Counted from the stretch's first letter, positions 1-10,790 are shown. The stretch is 43,931 bases of DNA from Eggerthellaceae bacterium (GCA_017431165.1 JAFRLO010000030.1:1-43931), one strand, 5' to 3'. The notes: generated from the letters alone by a model not told the origin. Numbers and translations: made by a program.

Positions 1-356
1 ATCCTTTTCGCTTGCCTGTCCGCAACGGCATGCGCTCTAACGTCGCCTTCTGCGATGCGGAACACTTTTCTCTCAACCGTCTTGCCCGCGTTCTCATCGA
101 TTCTCAGCAGATTGAACAGCACCCTTCTCGTCCTCCGGAAGGCAACGCCAGCTACCGCTCCGAGTGCGACGGCGACGCCGGCGAGCGCCTGGATCGTGTA
201 GGTCATGACGGAAGGGTCGACATATGCATATGCGGGCTCGGCGAAACCGAGCGCGATAATGAAGGAAAGGGCTAGGAGGGAAAGCGCATCATAGGCGGCG
301 ATAACGCAGCGTTTTGCAGTCGATTGAATGTTTCTGTGCCGCGTATGCAAGACCAT
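1..356 (-). CDS. Small membrane protein, function unknown (partial, C-terminus beyond window)
   Basis: A leftward reading frame starts at ATG 356-354 and stays open to the left edge, giving at least 118 residues. The predicted protein has a short basic N-terminus, a hydrophobic segment at about residues 19-45 that ends in AEPAYAYVDPS, a second hydrophobic segment at about 50-74 rich in Ala, Gly and Val, then a basic stretch (FRRTRR) and a polar tail. The first segment could be an uncleaved signal anchor or a signal peptide ending near AYA. The gene starts 23 bases after the stop of the DUF4422 gene, so it is probably the third gene of the same operon and may act in surface glycan assembly. 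I do not recognise the family. The reading frame is well supported because the codons are ordinary and the hydropathy pattern is sensible; the function is unknown. Confidence 0.6.
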   Translation of the reverse strand, partial: MVLHTRHRNIQSTAKRCVIAAYDALSLLALSFIIALGFAEPAYAYVDPSVMTYTIQALAGVAVALGAVAGVAFRRTRRVLFNLLRIDENAGKTVERKVFRIAEGDVRAHAVADRQAKR

Positions 357-379
357 TCTGCTTGGTACGTTTTGATCAG

Positions 380-1423
380 CTATCGACGCAACAGCCCACG
401 AATGGTGTTTGCTGCGGCGCGGCGTTTACTGCCATAGGGGAGCAAACGTTCCTTCACGCGGGCAACGGCGCCAGGTTCAACCTTTTCGTGGACGATCGGT
501 CCCTTCTCCAGCAGCGCAGCGAGCTCCTCTTCTCCATAGGTGTATTCGAAGAAAACGAGCGGAAACTCTCCGATATTCGCCTTGCCTGTGCGTGCAAGGT
601 GCATAACGAACGTGCTGAAGAGGATTTCGCCGAGATACCCGAAGACTCGTTCTCCGTTTTTGGGGTCGTCCGAGAAATCGAAGCTCTCATCTAAGGCATT
701 CAGGACGTCGAATTCGAACGCGCAAAACTCGTCGAACAGGCTGCGCCGTGCGATGAGGCAGTTGTATCCGATATAGGTTGTTCCGCAAAGGTAGTCGTTG
801 AGATCCCTGCGAAATGCCCGCTGGCGCCTTGCGACCGTCTTGTCGAGCGCCTTCAAGATCTTCTTCGTGACGAGACCATAGGCGATCATGTGCTTCGCAA
901 CGGAACGCTTCGGTCCCTTAGGCGTATACACTCCGCGGATATCCCACTCTTTGGGGATGATCATGTCGTATTGCTGCACCGTTTGGGAAATCAACGCATC
1001 GTCATCGAGGCGGTATTCGCGTGCGGTTTCAGGCGTCAGGTCGCTCACTTCGATTTGAGCGTGGTCGTTCGCTTCGTGGACGAGACCGTCAAAGCAGAAG
1101 TAGCGGCGATAGTGGCAGAGTCCGACATATTCGGCCTCGACATGCTTCCATGCCCAATACTGGGCGGTGAGCTCGCAGAAACGGGGGTTTCTCGCAGAGA
1201 TGTTATCGCCTTCGTCATCGGGCTGCATTGAGGCGATCGGTTCCTTTGCGAGCGCCGCACCGACATGGATGGGCAGATATGCTCCTGCCTTGGGAATCGC
1301 AGTGGGCTTATGACACGAGACCGCTATGATGACTGTGGGCACATCGGCTTCGGCGGTGGCGTCCCCGTCGGATCCGTTTGCCTGCGATGCGGCGCTTTTA
1401 AGCTTTTCGATGATGCTGATCAT
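380..1423 (-). CDS. DUF4422 domain protein, putative surface-glycan glycosyltransferase
   Basis: The protein has 347 residues. After about 30 variable residues, the region from residue 30 onward carries the features I associate with DUF4422: a strand followed by CHKP near residue 37, then about residues 74-108 with NPRFCELTAQYWAWKH and YVGLCHYRRYF. DUF4422 proteins occur in capsule, exopolysaccharide and LPS-like loci and are often annotated as glycosyltransferases; the exact sugar and acceptor cannot be read here. The start overlaps the stop of the upstream gene by 4 bases (ATGA), which indicates translational coupling. It is the middle gene of a leftward operon with a glycosyltransferase-like gene before it and a small membrane protein after it. 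Family assignment is confident; enzymatic role is inferred. Confidence 0.85.
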   Translation of the reverse strand: MISIIEKLKSAASQANGSDGDATAEADVPTVIIAVSCHKPTAIPKAGAYLPIHVGAALAKEPIASMQPDDEGDNISARNPRFCELTAQYWAWKHVEAEYVGLCHYRRYFCFDGLVHEANDHAQIEVSDLTPETAREYRLDDDALISQTVQQYDMIIPKEWDIRGVYTPKGPKRSVAKHMIAYGLVTKKILKALDKTVARRQRAFRRDLNDYLCGTTYIGYNCLIARRSLFDEFCAFEFDVLNALDESFDFSDDPKNGERVFGYLGEILFSTFVMHLARTGKANIGEFPLVFFEYTYGEEELAALLEKGPIVHEKVEPGAVARVKERLLPYGSKRRAAANTIRGLLRR

Positions 1424-2427
1424 CTCACATCTCCCTTTAACGCGAATACATCGGGATGTGCTTCATGGTAGGCGAGCATGTCTTCGGTTTGCGGACCATA
1501 TCCGAGATGGCCCGCGAGCAAGTTCTCGCAGACGAGGATGGGATGGCCCGTAAGGCATGCGAACGCGGCAACGTGCTCCTCGTCATCGCCTAAACCGTTT
1601 TTGCGGCTGTTTACAGGGAAATGGTCGAAGGCCTCCCAAGTAGCACGTGAAAACAGGATGACTCCGATGCTGAAACGTCCTGGGCACAGCGAAAAGGAGA
1701 ACGGCTGCAGGGCCAATGCGCTGGCGAGCACATCGATATCCGCAAGCACTTCTTGGCTTTCTCCCCACATGTACTTAGAGACTCGCGGGTCTTCGAGCAG
1801 ACCGGTGTTATGGGTGATGCCGTCCGTGTATGCCACTTCGCAGAGCCCTTGAGCTTTGAAATCCTCGGTAAGCCCCACAAGCTCGAGGAGCCGGATGCTC
1901 GTATACGTATTCACATTGAGCAAAGGGGCTGCGAATGCAGGGCGCCAACATGTTGTCTCGCTTACCCGCTCTAAGCCTTCGCGCAGACCATCGAAGAGCC
2001 CTTCGGTAACGAAGATATCCTCGTCTACTTTGTATATCCAAGTTGCGCTCGGATGGAGCTCGATGGCCTTGTTCTGAATATTCGCAAGCTGGTTGACTTC
2101 AGTTGACAGATACGACCAACCATGTTCCTCGGCTATTCTGTCGAGGCGTTCGTCGAACAAGCCGCTCGAAAGCACGCATACATCGAAACCATCTGGCAGC
2201 GATGCGGCCAAGCGGGCGAAGACATCATTCCAAAGCGTGGGCTTGTAACCCGCGAGGATCATGCACATTGATTCGGATCCGTGGCTCCTGTCTATGAATC
2301 GATAGGGCGCCTTGGTCACGACCGAAGGATCAGCTAAGGCATCGAGTGCGCCGCGTCGCGCAACGGCGAGCTTATGGCCTATCGGGTTCTTATCGATTGC
2401 CTTGAATGCCTTTTTCGCAAACGACAT
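1420..2427 (-). CDS. Glycosyltransferase-like protein (GT-A-type), surface glycan
   Basis: The protein has 335 residues. From about residue 54 it has a strand-helix pattern typical of a GT-A fold (CMILAGYKPTLWNDVFARL), and at residues 133-139 the sequence KVDEDIF carries an acidic DxD-like triad that in such enzymes binds the metal and nucleotide sugar. A further acidic GDDEEH patch lies near residue 285. There is no signal peptide or clear membrane segment, so a cytoplasmic enzyme acting at the membrane is likely. It is the first gene of the leftward operon and starts about 200 bases from glnA, which runs the other way. The donor, acceptor and linkage are unknown. It could also be annotated only as a hypothetical protein; the GT assignment rests on the acidic motif and on the neighbour. 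Confidence 0.65.
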   Translation of the reverse strand: MSFAKKAFKAIDKNPIGHKLAVARRGALDALADPSVVTKAPYRFIDRSHGSESMCMILAGYKPTLWNDVFARLAASLPDGFDVCVLSSGLFDERLDRIAEEHGWSYLSTEVNQLANIQNKAIELHPSATWIYKVDEDIFVTEGLFDGLREGLERVSETTCWRPAFAAPLLNVNTYTSIRLLELVGLTEDFKAQGLCEVAYTDGITHNTGLLEDPRVSKYMWGESQEVLADIDVLASALALQPFSFSLCPGRFSIGVILFSRATWEAFDHFPVNSRKNGLGDDEEHVAAFACLTGHPILVCENLLAGHLGYGPQTEDMLAYHEAHPDVFALKGDVR

Positions 2428-2493
2428 AGGTGGCGATTCCTTTCTGGACAGCGGTGCAAGAACTTTGATTCATAGGGTATTTACGCCGATAGA

Positions 2494-2515
2494 AGTATAC
2501 GGCATTCACGTGAAT
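2494..2515. promoter_or_regulatory. Divergent control region: leftward -10 and 12-base palindrome
   Basis: A perfect palindrome, ATTCACGTGAAT, lies at 2504-2515. On the leftward strand a good -10 box (TATACT) occupies 2499-2494, so the palindrome sits in the spacer upstream of that box; the leftward -35 is poor (TGCAAT). The palindrome is also about 46 bases upstream of the glnA -10. This position would suit an operator that represses the glycan operon, activates glnA, or both. The sequence and positions are direct; the operator role is inference. Confidence 0.4.
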
Positions 2516-2537
2516 AATTGCACGTCGAAGGGTTTAT

Positions 2538-2566
2538 CTCACACATCGCACAGGATACGGTACAAT
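2538..2566 (+). promoter_or_regulatory. Promoter of glnA
   Basis: CTCACA (2538-2543) and TACAAT (2561-2566) are separated by 17 bases and match 4 of 6 and 5 of 6 positions of the vegetative consensus. Transcription would start near 2573, leaving an untranslated leader of about 60 bases before the ATG at 2633. Confidence 0.6.
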
Positions 2567-2632
2567 ATCCGTTTGGAAAAACTCCGTGTTCTTTTGTTTC
2601 GTTTTTTGCATTTCTACGAGGAAGGTGTTCTC

Positions 2633-3970
2633 ATGAACCCCGAACAAGACTTTGTGCTTAAGACCATCGAGAGCCGCGATGTGCACTTCGTGCGGTTCTG
2701 GTTCACCGACACGCTCGGCGCAATCAAGTCGTTTGCCGTCATCCCCTCGGAGCTCGATTGGGCGTTCGAAGAGGGGATGGGCTTCGATGGAACGTGCGTT
2801 GCCGGATTCAGCACCGATTCGAATTCCGACATGCTTGCTTTTCCCGACCCCTCGACCTTCCAGGTCCTCCCGTGGAGACCGGCTTCGAATGCGGTTGCAC
2901 GCATGTACTGCACGATCAAGACGCCTGATGGCGAGCATGCGACGGGCGATCCGCGCTGGGTGCTCGACAGGATTTGCAAGCGCGCCTTAGATATGGGCTA
3001 TTCGTTCAATGTCGGTCCAGAGCTCGAGTACTTCTATTTCAAGGATCCCAACGGCACGGAGGTGCTCGATCAAGGTGGTTATTTCGACCTGACGAGTTTG
3101 GATTATGCAAGCGATCTGCGCCGTGATACGGTATTGACCCTCGAGAAGATGGGCATTCCCGTCGAGTATTCCCACCACGAAAGCGGACCGAGCCAACACG
3201 AGATCGATCTGCGCTTCTGCGATGCGCTTTCCATGGCAGACGCGGTCATGACTTACAAGCTCGTTGTGAAGGAAGTTGCCGACAAACATGGCGTGTATGC
3301 GTCATTTATGCCCAAGCCCATGGAGGATCAGCCGGGCAACGGCATGCATGTGCACATGAGCCTGCTCGACTTGGAAGGCGAGAACCTGTTCTATGATGAG
3401 AACGATCCCGATGGCTATCGTCTGACTCCGCTTGCAAAGCATTTTTTGGCTGGGCTTTTGCACTATGCACCCGAATACTGCCTGGTAACGAATCAAACGG
3501 TCAATTCGTATAAGCGTTTGGTCCCGAATGGCGATGCCCCCATCGGCGTCACGTGGTCGATGAATAACCGCGATTCGCTCATCCGCGTGCCCGGGTACCG
3601 TCCGAACAGCCCCATCGCATGCCGTTTCGCGCTACGTAGCCCCGATCCGGCTGCGAATCCGTATCTCGCGTTCGCCGTGCTGCTCGCCGCAGGCCTCAAA
3701 GGCATCTCCGATGAGCTCGAACTCGATGCTCCGAACGAGGACGCGAGCCTAAAGGAACTCTCGCGCAACGAGCTTCGCAGCCGCGGCATCGGCGTTCTTC
3801 CCGAAACACTGGGGGAGGCAGTGGAGATCTTCGCTGAAAGCGAGCTTATGCGCGAAGTGCTCGGTGAGCATATCCATGACTTCTTAGTTAAAGCAAAGCG
3901 CGACGAATGGGACGAGTATCAGCGCCATGTTTCTTCATGGGAACACGATAGATATCTGGGGGTATTGTGA
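2633..3970 (+). CDS. glnA: Glutamine synthetase, type I (GSI-alpha-like)
   Basis: Converts glutamate, ammonia and ATP to glutamine in the cytoplasm, normally as a dodecamer. The chosen ATG gives 445 residues, the length of the short GSI-alpha class, and the upstream in-frame sequence crosses the promoter. The N-terminal beta-grasp domain covers about residues 1-100; the catalytic domain has GPELEYF (metal ligands at about 130 and 132), the ATP-site region FMPKPMEDQPGNGMHVH, NQTVNSYKRLVP, and RSPDPAANPYLA. The extra loop with the adenylylated Tyr of GSI-beta is absent. The usual FDGSSIEGF is FDGTCVAGF, and the place of Bacillus subtilis Arg62, used for feedback inhibition in GSI-alpha, is Thr61. 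A GlnR-like regulator starts at its stop codon, which supports a nitrogen role. A GS-like enzyme with another amine substrate is possible but less likely. Confidence 0.87.
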   Translation: MNPEQDFVLKTIESRDVHFVRFWFTDTLGAIKSFAVIPSELDWAFEEGMGFDGTCVAGFSTDSNSDMLAFPDPSTFQVLPWRPASNAVARMYCTIKTPDGEHATGDPRWVLDRICKRALDMGYSFNVGPELEYFYFKDPNGTEVLDQGGYFDLTSLDYASDLRRDTVLTLEKMGIPVEYSHHESGPSQHEIDLRFCDALSMADAVMTYKLVVKEVADKHGVYASFMPKPMEDQPGNGMHVHMSLLDLEGENLFYDENDPDGYRLTPLAKHFLAGLLHYAPEYCLVTNQTVNSYKRLVPNGDAPIGVTWSMNNRDSLIRVPGYRPNSPIACRFALRSPDPAANPYLAFAVLLAAGLKGISDELELDAPNEDASLKELSRNELRSRGIGVLPETLGEAVEIFAESELMREVLGEHIHDFLVKAKRDEWDEYQRHVSSWEHDRYLGVL

Positions 3971-4647
3971 TGATGTGCCGCAAGAAAGTGGTGTTCGTCG
4001 CTGATAGCCTCGATAACGCCCATAAATTCAAAACGCTCCTCTCGAAGATGGATACCGAGGTCTATACGGGGTCCTCGTTAAAGCTTCGCTCGCTGATCTT
4101 GGAGCATCAGGATTGCGATCTGGTGGTTTTCGAGGTCAGGAATGGCAGCCTCGATGTGCTTGCATCTGTAGAGGACCTCTTGGTTGATGCCACGCAGGCA
4201 TCGCTTCTCATCATCGTCGACGAACGCGTGGTTGCCGATTTTCGGATGCCGATGCGCGTCAAAAGCGATTTCGTGGTGCGTAACGCCTCGATAGAGGAAT
4301 GCGGCGTGCGCGTGCGCCACTTGCTGTGGCCGGGAAACGAGAGCGCGGTTAGCGACTGCATCACGGTCGAGGATATGACCATCAACCTCTCAACGTACCA
4401 GGTGAAGATCAACGGTGAGCCCATCGACTTCACATATCTCGAGTATGCGCTACTCGCGTTTTTGGTCACCCATCCAGGAAAGACGTATTCGCGTGATGTG
4501 CTCTTAAGCCGAGTATGGGGCTTCGATTACTACGGAGGCACGCGTACGGTCGATGTGCACGTACGGCGAGTCCGCGCGAAGCTCGGCCCCGAACTGGCAC
4601 AGCATCTCGAGACGGTGCGCGGCGTCGGTTACCTATGGACCGTATAA
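3970..4647 (+). CDS. OmpR-family GlnR-like regulator with degenerate receiver domain
   Basis: The protein has 225 residues from the ATG at 3970, which overlaps the glnA TGA (a GTG at 3967 is also possible). Residues 1-118 look like a response-regulator receiver fold, but the acidic pair after strand 1 is reduced to one Asp (VADS), the phospho-acceptor Asp is replaced by Glu55 (DLVVFEV), and no Lys-Pro pair follows strand 5. Residues about 128-225 form an OmpR-type winged helix ending in VWGFDYYGGTRTVDVHVRR and VRGVGYLW, very close to actinobacterial GlnR as I remember it. GlnR is an orphan regulator of nitrogen genes whose receiver is not phosphorylated in the usual way. No histidine kinase gene is nearby. 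The adjacency to glnA suggests control of glnA; that is inference. Whether it is a true GlnR orthologue is uncertain. Confidence 0.8.
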   Translation: MMCRKKVVFVADSLDNAHKFKTLLSKMDTEVYTGSSLKLRSLILEHQDCDLVVFEVRNGSLDVLASVEDLLVDATQASLLIIVDERVVADFRMPMRVKSDFVVRNASIEECGVRVRHLLWPGNESAVSDCITVEDMTINLSTYQVKINGEPIDFTYLEYALLAFLVTHPGKTYSRDVLLSRVWGFDYYGGTRTVDVHVRRVRAKLGPELAQHLETVRGVGYLWTV

Positions 4648-4696
4648 GCCTGTTTTCACTTGGATATATGCAAGGACATGTCTAAGGAGTACGACC

Positions 4697-7336
4697 ATGC
4701 CTAAGAAAGTCGCATGCATCGATGGCAATTCGCTCATGCATCGTGCGTATCACGCCGTGCCGCCGACTATGAACGCGCCTGACGGCACGCCAACCAACGC
4801 ATGCTTCGGCTTTCTATCGATGCTCCTGAAATTCATCGATATCGCTCATCCTGATGCCATTATCTGCGCGTTCGACGCTGGAAAGCCGAAGTTCCGCATG
4901 GAAGCGCTCGAGCAGTATAAGGCGCAGCGTCCTCCGATGGACAACGAATTGCGTGTGCAGTTTCCAATTATGGAAGAGCTGCTTGGCGCGATGGGCATCC
5001 CTGTCGTGAAGATGCCCGGATGGGAAGGGGATGACATCCTCGGAACCGTCGCTGCGCGTGATGAGGCGCTCGGGTACGAGACGCTTTTGGTGACGGGCGA
5101 TAAGGATGCTTGCCAACTCGCGAGCGATAAGACGTTCATCGTGACGACTAAAAAGGGCATCACCGATGTCGTGGTGTTCGATCCGGCGATGGTCGAGGAG
5201 AAGTACGGCGTCACACCTGCGCAGTTCCCCGATTTCTTGGGTTTGATGGGGGATTCCTCCGACAACATCCCCGGCGTTCCGGGCATCGGGCAAAAGACCG
5301 CCGCCAAGCTATTGCAGCAATTCGGCAGCATGGATGGGTTATACGAGAATCTAGATAAGCTCAAAGGCAAGCAGCTCGAACACGTGCGTGACAACAAGGA
5401 CCTTGCCTATATAAGCAGGCAAGTCGCCACCATCGTGCGCGATGTCGATCTCGAGCTCGACGTGGAATCGGTCGCGTTCCCCGCGTTCGACGCAGCCAAG
5501 CTGCGTGAAGCTTTTGGAAAATACCGTTTCTCGACGCATCTTTCAAAGGTTTTGAGCCTGCAAGGCGAGGACGTTGCTGGCGATAGCGCATCCGCCGCCC
5601 AGATTCGTTTCGAGCCAATGCTTACCGGCAAGGATGCGAAAAGCGCCCTCGAAGCTGCTATCGGGTCCGGCTCCCGCATCGGCATCGCATTTTGCAGGAA
5701 CGCCCAAGAGACGTTGTTCGGCTCGAGCTTATCGATCGCGTTCGCCTGTCCGGATGGCGTTGCGGTTCTCGAGGATACAGAGGCGCTCGAGGCATTCGCG
5801 GATGTCGTGAGAAGCGCGAGTTTTTCCGCGTTCGACCTGAAGGAAACGCTTCGTGAGATCTTCCCTGCGGACAGCGGTGAAGTCGCGTATGTCGATGCAG
5901 AGGCGCTCTTGAGCATGGATGCCTTCGACGTTGACATCGCTGCTTACGTTCTCGATTCGTCTAGAAAGCATACGCTTGCAGGCCTTGCCGAATACCATCT
6001 CGGATCTACGTTGCCCGCCCTAGATGATGATCTCGCCCGCGCCGCATGCGCTGCTGTTTGCTGTGCCGCCTTGGTCGATCCGCTCACCAAAGCGCTCGAA
6101 GCTGATGGGAGCTGGAGCGTATATGCCGAAATCGACGCCCCTTTGGTGGGTGTGCTTGCCGCGATGGAGCGCGCAGGCGCGCGAATCGATGCAAAGCGCC
6201 TTTCCGAGCTCGGCGATATCACCGCAAGGGATCTCGAGCAGCTTCGCGATCAAATCTACAAACTGGCCGGCGAGGAATTCAACATCGATTCACCGCAGCA
6301 GCTCGCCCACATCCTTTTCGAGGTGTTGGGGCTTCGTCACGGAAAGAAGACGAAGCGCGGTTACTCGACCGACGCGAGCGTGCTTAAAGATCTTGCAAAT
6401 GATCATGAGCTTCCAGGATTGGTGCTTTCTTATCGCGAATTGGCGAAGATGAAATCCACGTACATCGATGCGCTGCCTCGCATGGCATCTCGCGCGAGCG
6501 ATGGCAGGGTGCATACCACGTTCAACCAGACAGTCACAACGACTGGACGGCTCTCGTCTTCGGACCCCAACCTGCAGAACATCCCCGTGCGCACCGATTT
6601 CGGAAAGCAGATCAGGACGTGCTTCATCCCGCTCAACGATGGGGAGGTGTTCTTGTCGGCGGATTACTCGCAAATCGAGTTGAGGCTGCTGGCGCACCTT
6701 TCCGGCGATGAGCGCCTCATCGAGGCATTCTGCTCGGGAGCCGATTTCCATGCCGCGACGGCCGCATCGGTGTTCGGAGTTTCCGTCGATGAGGTCACGC
6801 CTGCGATGAGAAGCCGTGCGAAGGCGGTCAATTTCGGCATCGTATACGGACAGCAGGCATTCGGCTTGGCCCAAAGCCTCGAGATCCCCGTTCCCGAGGC
6901 GCGCAGCATGATCGAACGTTATTTCTCCGCGTATCCCCGTGTCAGGGAATACCTCGACCAAACGGTCGAGCATGCGAAGGAGCTTGGATACGCGCAGACC
7001 ATGTTCGGCCGCAAGCGCCATATTCCTGAGCTTCGTGCCGGTAATGCGAACATGCGAGCATTCGGCGAGCGCACCGCCATGAACCATCCGATGCAGGGTT
7101 CGGCTGCTGATATCATCAAGCTTGCGATGAGGCGGATCCAGGAGCGCCTGCTTTCGGAGGGCTTGAAGACGACCATGCTTTTGCAGGTGCACGACGAGTT
7201 GGATTTTTCGGTGCCGAAAGACGAGTTGGAATACGTAAGCGAGCTCGTGGGGGAGATTATGGAGCATGCAGTGGCTTTGAGCGTGCCGCTTCGCGTCGAC
7301 GTCTCGTACGGCGAACAATGGGCTCAAGCCCATTAA
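4697..7336 (+). CDS. polA: DNA polymerase I
   Basis: Repair and Okazaki-fragment processing polymerase of 879 residues. The ATG at 4697 follows an AAGGAG site at 4684-4689. The 5'-nuclease domain spans about residues 1-290 (CIDGNSLMHRAYHA, CAFDAGKP, GWEGDDILGT, GDSSDNIPGVPGIGQKTA). The middle region at about 310-500 has the length of the 3'-5' exonuclease domain but lacks the DxE metal-binding motif and most later acidic residues, so proofreading is probably lost, as in several Gram-positive polymerases. The polymerase domain at about 500-879 has TTTGRLSSSDPNLQNIPVR, SADYSQIELR (motif A), the O-helix RSRAKAVNFGIVYGQ, and LLQVHDELDF (motif C). It begins about 50 bases after the regulator gene, so it may share that transcript. 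Confidence 0.97.
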   Translation: MPKKVACIDGNSLMHRAYHAVPPTMNAPDGTPTNACFGFLSMLLKFIDIAHPDAIICAFDAGKPKFRMEALEQYKAQRPPMDNELRVQFPIMEELLGAMGIPVVKMPGWEGDDILGTVAARDEALGYETLLVTGDKDACQLASDKTFIVTTKKGITDVVVFDPAMVEEKYGVTPAQFPDFLGLMGDSSDNIPGVPGIGQKTAAKLLQQFGSMDGLYENLDKLKGKQLEHVRDNKDLAYISRQVATIVRDVDLELDVESVAFPAFDAAKLREAFGKYRFSTHLSKVLSLQGEDVAGDSASAAQIRFEPMLTGKDAKSALEAAIGSGSRIGIAFCRNAQETLFGSSLSIAFACPDGVAVLEDTEALEAFADVVRSASFSAFDLKETLREIFPADSGEVAYVDAEALLSMDAFDVDIAAYVLDSSRKHTLAGLAEYHLGSTLPALDDDLARAACAAVCCAALVDPLTKALEADGSWSVYAEIDAPLVGVLAAMERAGARIDAKRLSELGDITARDLEQLRDQIYKLAGEEFNIDSPQQLAHILFEVLGLRHGKKTKRGYSTDASVLKDLANDHELPGLVLSYRELAKMKSTYIDALPRMASRASDGRVHTTFNQTVTTTGRLSSSDPNLQNIPVRTDFGKQIRTCFIPLNDGEVFLSADYSQIELRLLAHLSGDERLIEAFCSGADFHAATAASVFGVSVDEVTPAMRSRAKAVNFGIVYGQQAFGLAQSLEIPVPEARSMIERYFSAYPRVREYLDQTVEHAKELGYAQTMFGRKRHIPELRAGNANMRAFGERTAMNHPMQGSAADIIKLAMRRIQERLLSEGLKTTMLLQVHDELDFSVPKDELEYVSELVGEIMEHAVALSVPLRVDVSYGEQWAQAH

Positions 7337-7370
7337 GCCGGTTCCAATGCGAAAAACACAAAATGGGTTA

Positions 7371-7399
7371 TTGACTTACACATAAGGCGAAAGTACAAT
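7371..7399 (+). promoter_or_regulatory. Promoter of rplU-rpmA
   Basis: TTGACT (7371-7376) and TACAAT (7394-7399) are separated by exactly 17 bases, the best match to a vegetative promoter in the window. It lies 37 bases before the rplU start, as expected for a strong ribosomal-protein promoter. Confidence 0.8.
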
Positions 7400-7435
7400 A
7401 CACCATTGCGTTTAATCACATCCAAGGAGTAATTC

Positions 7436-7828
7436 ATGTACGCAATCGTAAAGACCGGCGGCAAGCAATACAAGGTCGCCGAGGGAGACAAACTTAACAT
7501 CGAGAAGCTCGATGCCCAGGTCGGCGAAACCGTCGCGCTTGAGGCTATCTGCATCGTTGATGGCGATAAGATCGAAGCCGATCCCGCCAAGGCCGCTAAG
7601 GTCGAGGTTATCGCCGAGGTCCTCGAGCAATTCAAGGGCGAGAAGGCAATCGTCTTCAAGTTCAAGAAGCGCAAGAACTACAAGCGCAAGAAGGGTCATC
7701 GCCAGCTGCTCACCCGCGTCGAGATCAAGTCCATCGGCGCAGCGAAGAAGGCCGCCAAGAAGCAAGAGCCTGCTAAAGAAGCTGTCGAGGAGAAGACCGT
7801 CGAAGCCGCCGATGAGGCTGCCGAGTAA
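7436..7828 (+). CDS. rplU: 50S ribosomal protein L21
   Basis: Component of the large ribosomal subunit that binds 23S rRNA. The 130-residue product begins MYAIVKTGGKQYKVAEGD and contains FKKRKNYKRKKGHRQ, both signatures of L21. The core takes up about 100 residues; the remaining 28 form a Lys/Ala/Glu-rich acidic tail (about 103-130) that is low in complexity and probably disordered. The start is 37 bases after a strong promoter and follows an AAGGAG site. rpmA follows after 21 bases, the usual bacterial pair. Confidence 0.97.
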   Translation: MYAIVKTGGKQYKVAEGDKLNIEKLDAQVGETVALEAICIVDGDKIEADPAKAAKVEVIAEVLEQFKGEKAIVFKFKKRKNYKRKKGHRQLLTRVEIKSIGAAKKAAKKQEPAKEAVEEKTVEAADEAAE

Positions 7829-7849
7829 CGCGTAAGGGAGGGATAATCC

Positions 7850-8098
7850 ATGGCTCATAAAAAAGGTTTAGGTTCCAGCCGTAACGGCCGCGATTCCCAT
7901 GCGCAGCGACTCGGCGTCAAGAAGTTCGCAGGCGAGCATGTGAAGGCTGGCAACATCATCGTACGTCAGCGCGGTACGCATTTCCATCCGGGCAACAACG
8001 TCGGTCGCGGCAAGGACGACACGTTGTTTGCTCTGTGCGATGGCACGCTCGAGTTCACGCGCGGCGTCAAGCGCAAGATCAGCGTCATTCCGGAGTAA
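7850..8098 (+). CDS. rpmA: 50S ribosomal protein L27
   Basis: Large-subunit protein whose N-terminal tail reaches toward the peptidyl transferase centre. The 82-residue product starts [20 protein letters not shown] and has the conserved [15 protein letters not shown] region. The N-terminus starts directly with AHKKG and has no removable leader such as the nine-residue extension cleaved by Prp in Firmicutes, so no processing is expected. It is cotranscribed with rplU and ends 32 bases before a strong terminator. Confidence 0.98.
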   Translation: MAHKKGLGSSRNGRDSHAQRLGVKKFAGEHVKAGNIIVRQRGTHFHPGNNVGRGKDDTLFALCDGTLEFTRGVKRKISVIPE

Positions 8099-8130
8099 GC
8101 CGTTTCGAAGAGAAGCGTTTTGGCGCTATC

Positions 8131-8162
8131 GGGGCAAGATGCATGGCATCTTGCCCCTTTTT
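8131..8162 (+). terminator. Rho-independent terminator after rpmA
   Basis: A perfect 12-base-pair stem (GGGGCAAGATGC at 8131-8142 with its complement at 8146-8157), a 3-base loop and a run of five T at 8158-8162. It closes the rplU-rpmA transcript before obg. Confidence 0.92.
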
Positions 8163-8187
8163 GCGCATTTGCGGCGCATAGCTGTAA

Positions 8188-8193
8188 TACAAT
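8188..8193 (+). promoter_or_regulatory. Possible -10 of the obg operon
   Basis: TACAAT at 8188-8193, within TAATACAAT, lies just after the rpmA terminator and 85 bases before the obg start. The -35 is not clear at 17 bases (GCATTT); TTGCGC at 8161-8166 is 21 bases away. A promoter is needed here because the terminator is strong. Confidence 0.45.
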
Positions 8194-8205
8194 CATGTGA
8201 GATAA

Positions 8206-10781
<2,576 letters not shown>

Positions 10782-10790
10782 GGAGGCACC

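Noticed and set aside
6290..7333. Reverse-strand open frame of 347 codons opposite polA
   Set aside because: Antisense to the polymerase domain, whose motifs are certain; no independent support.
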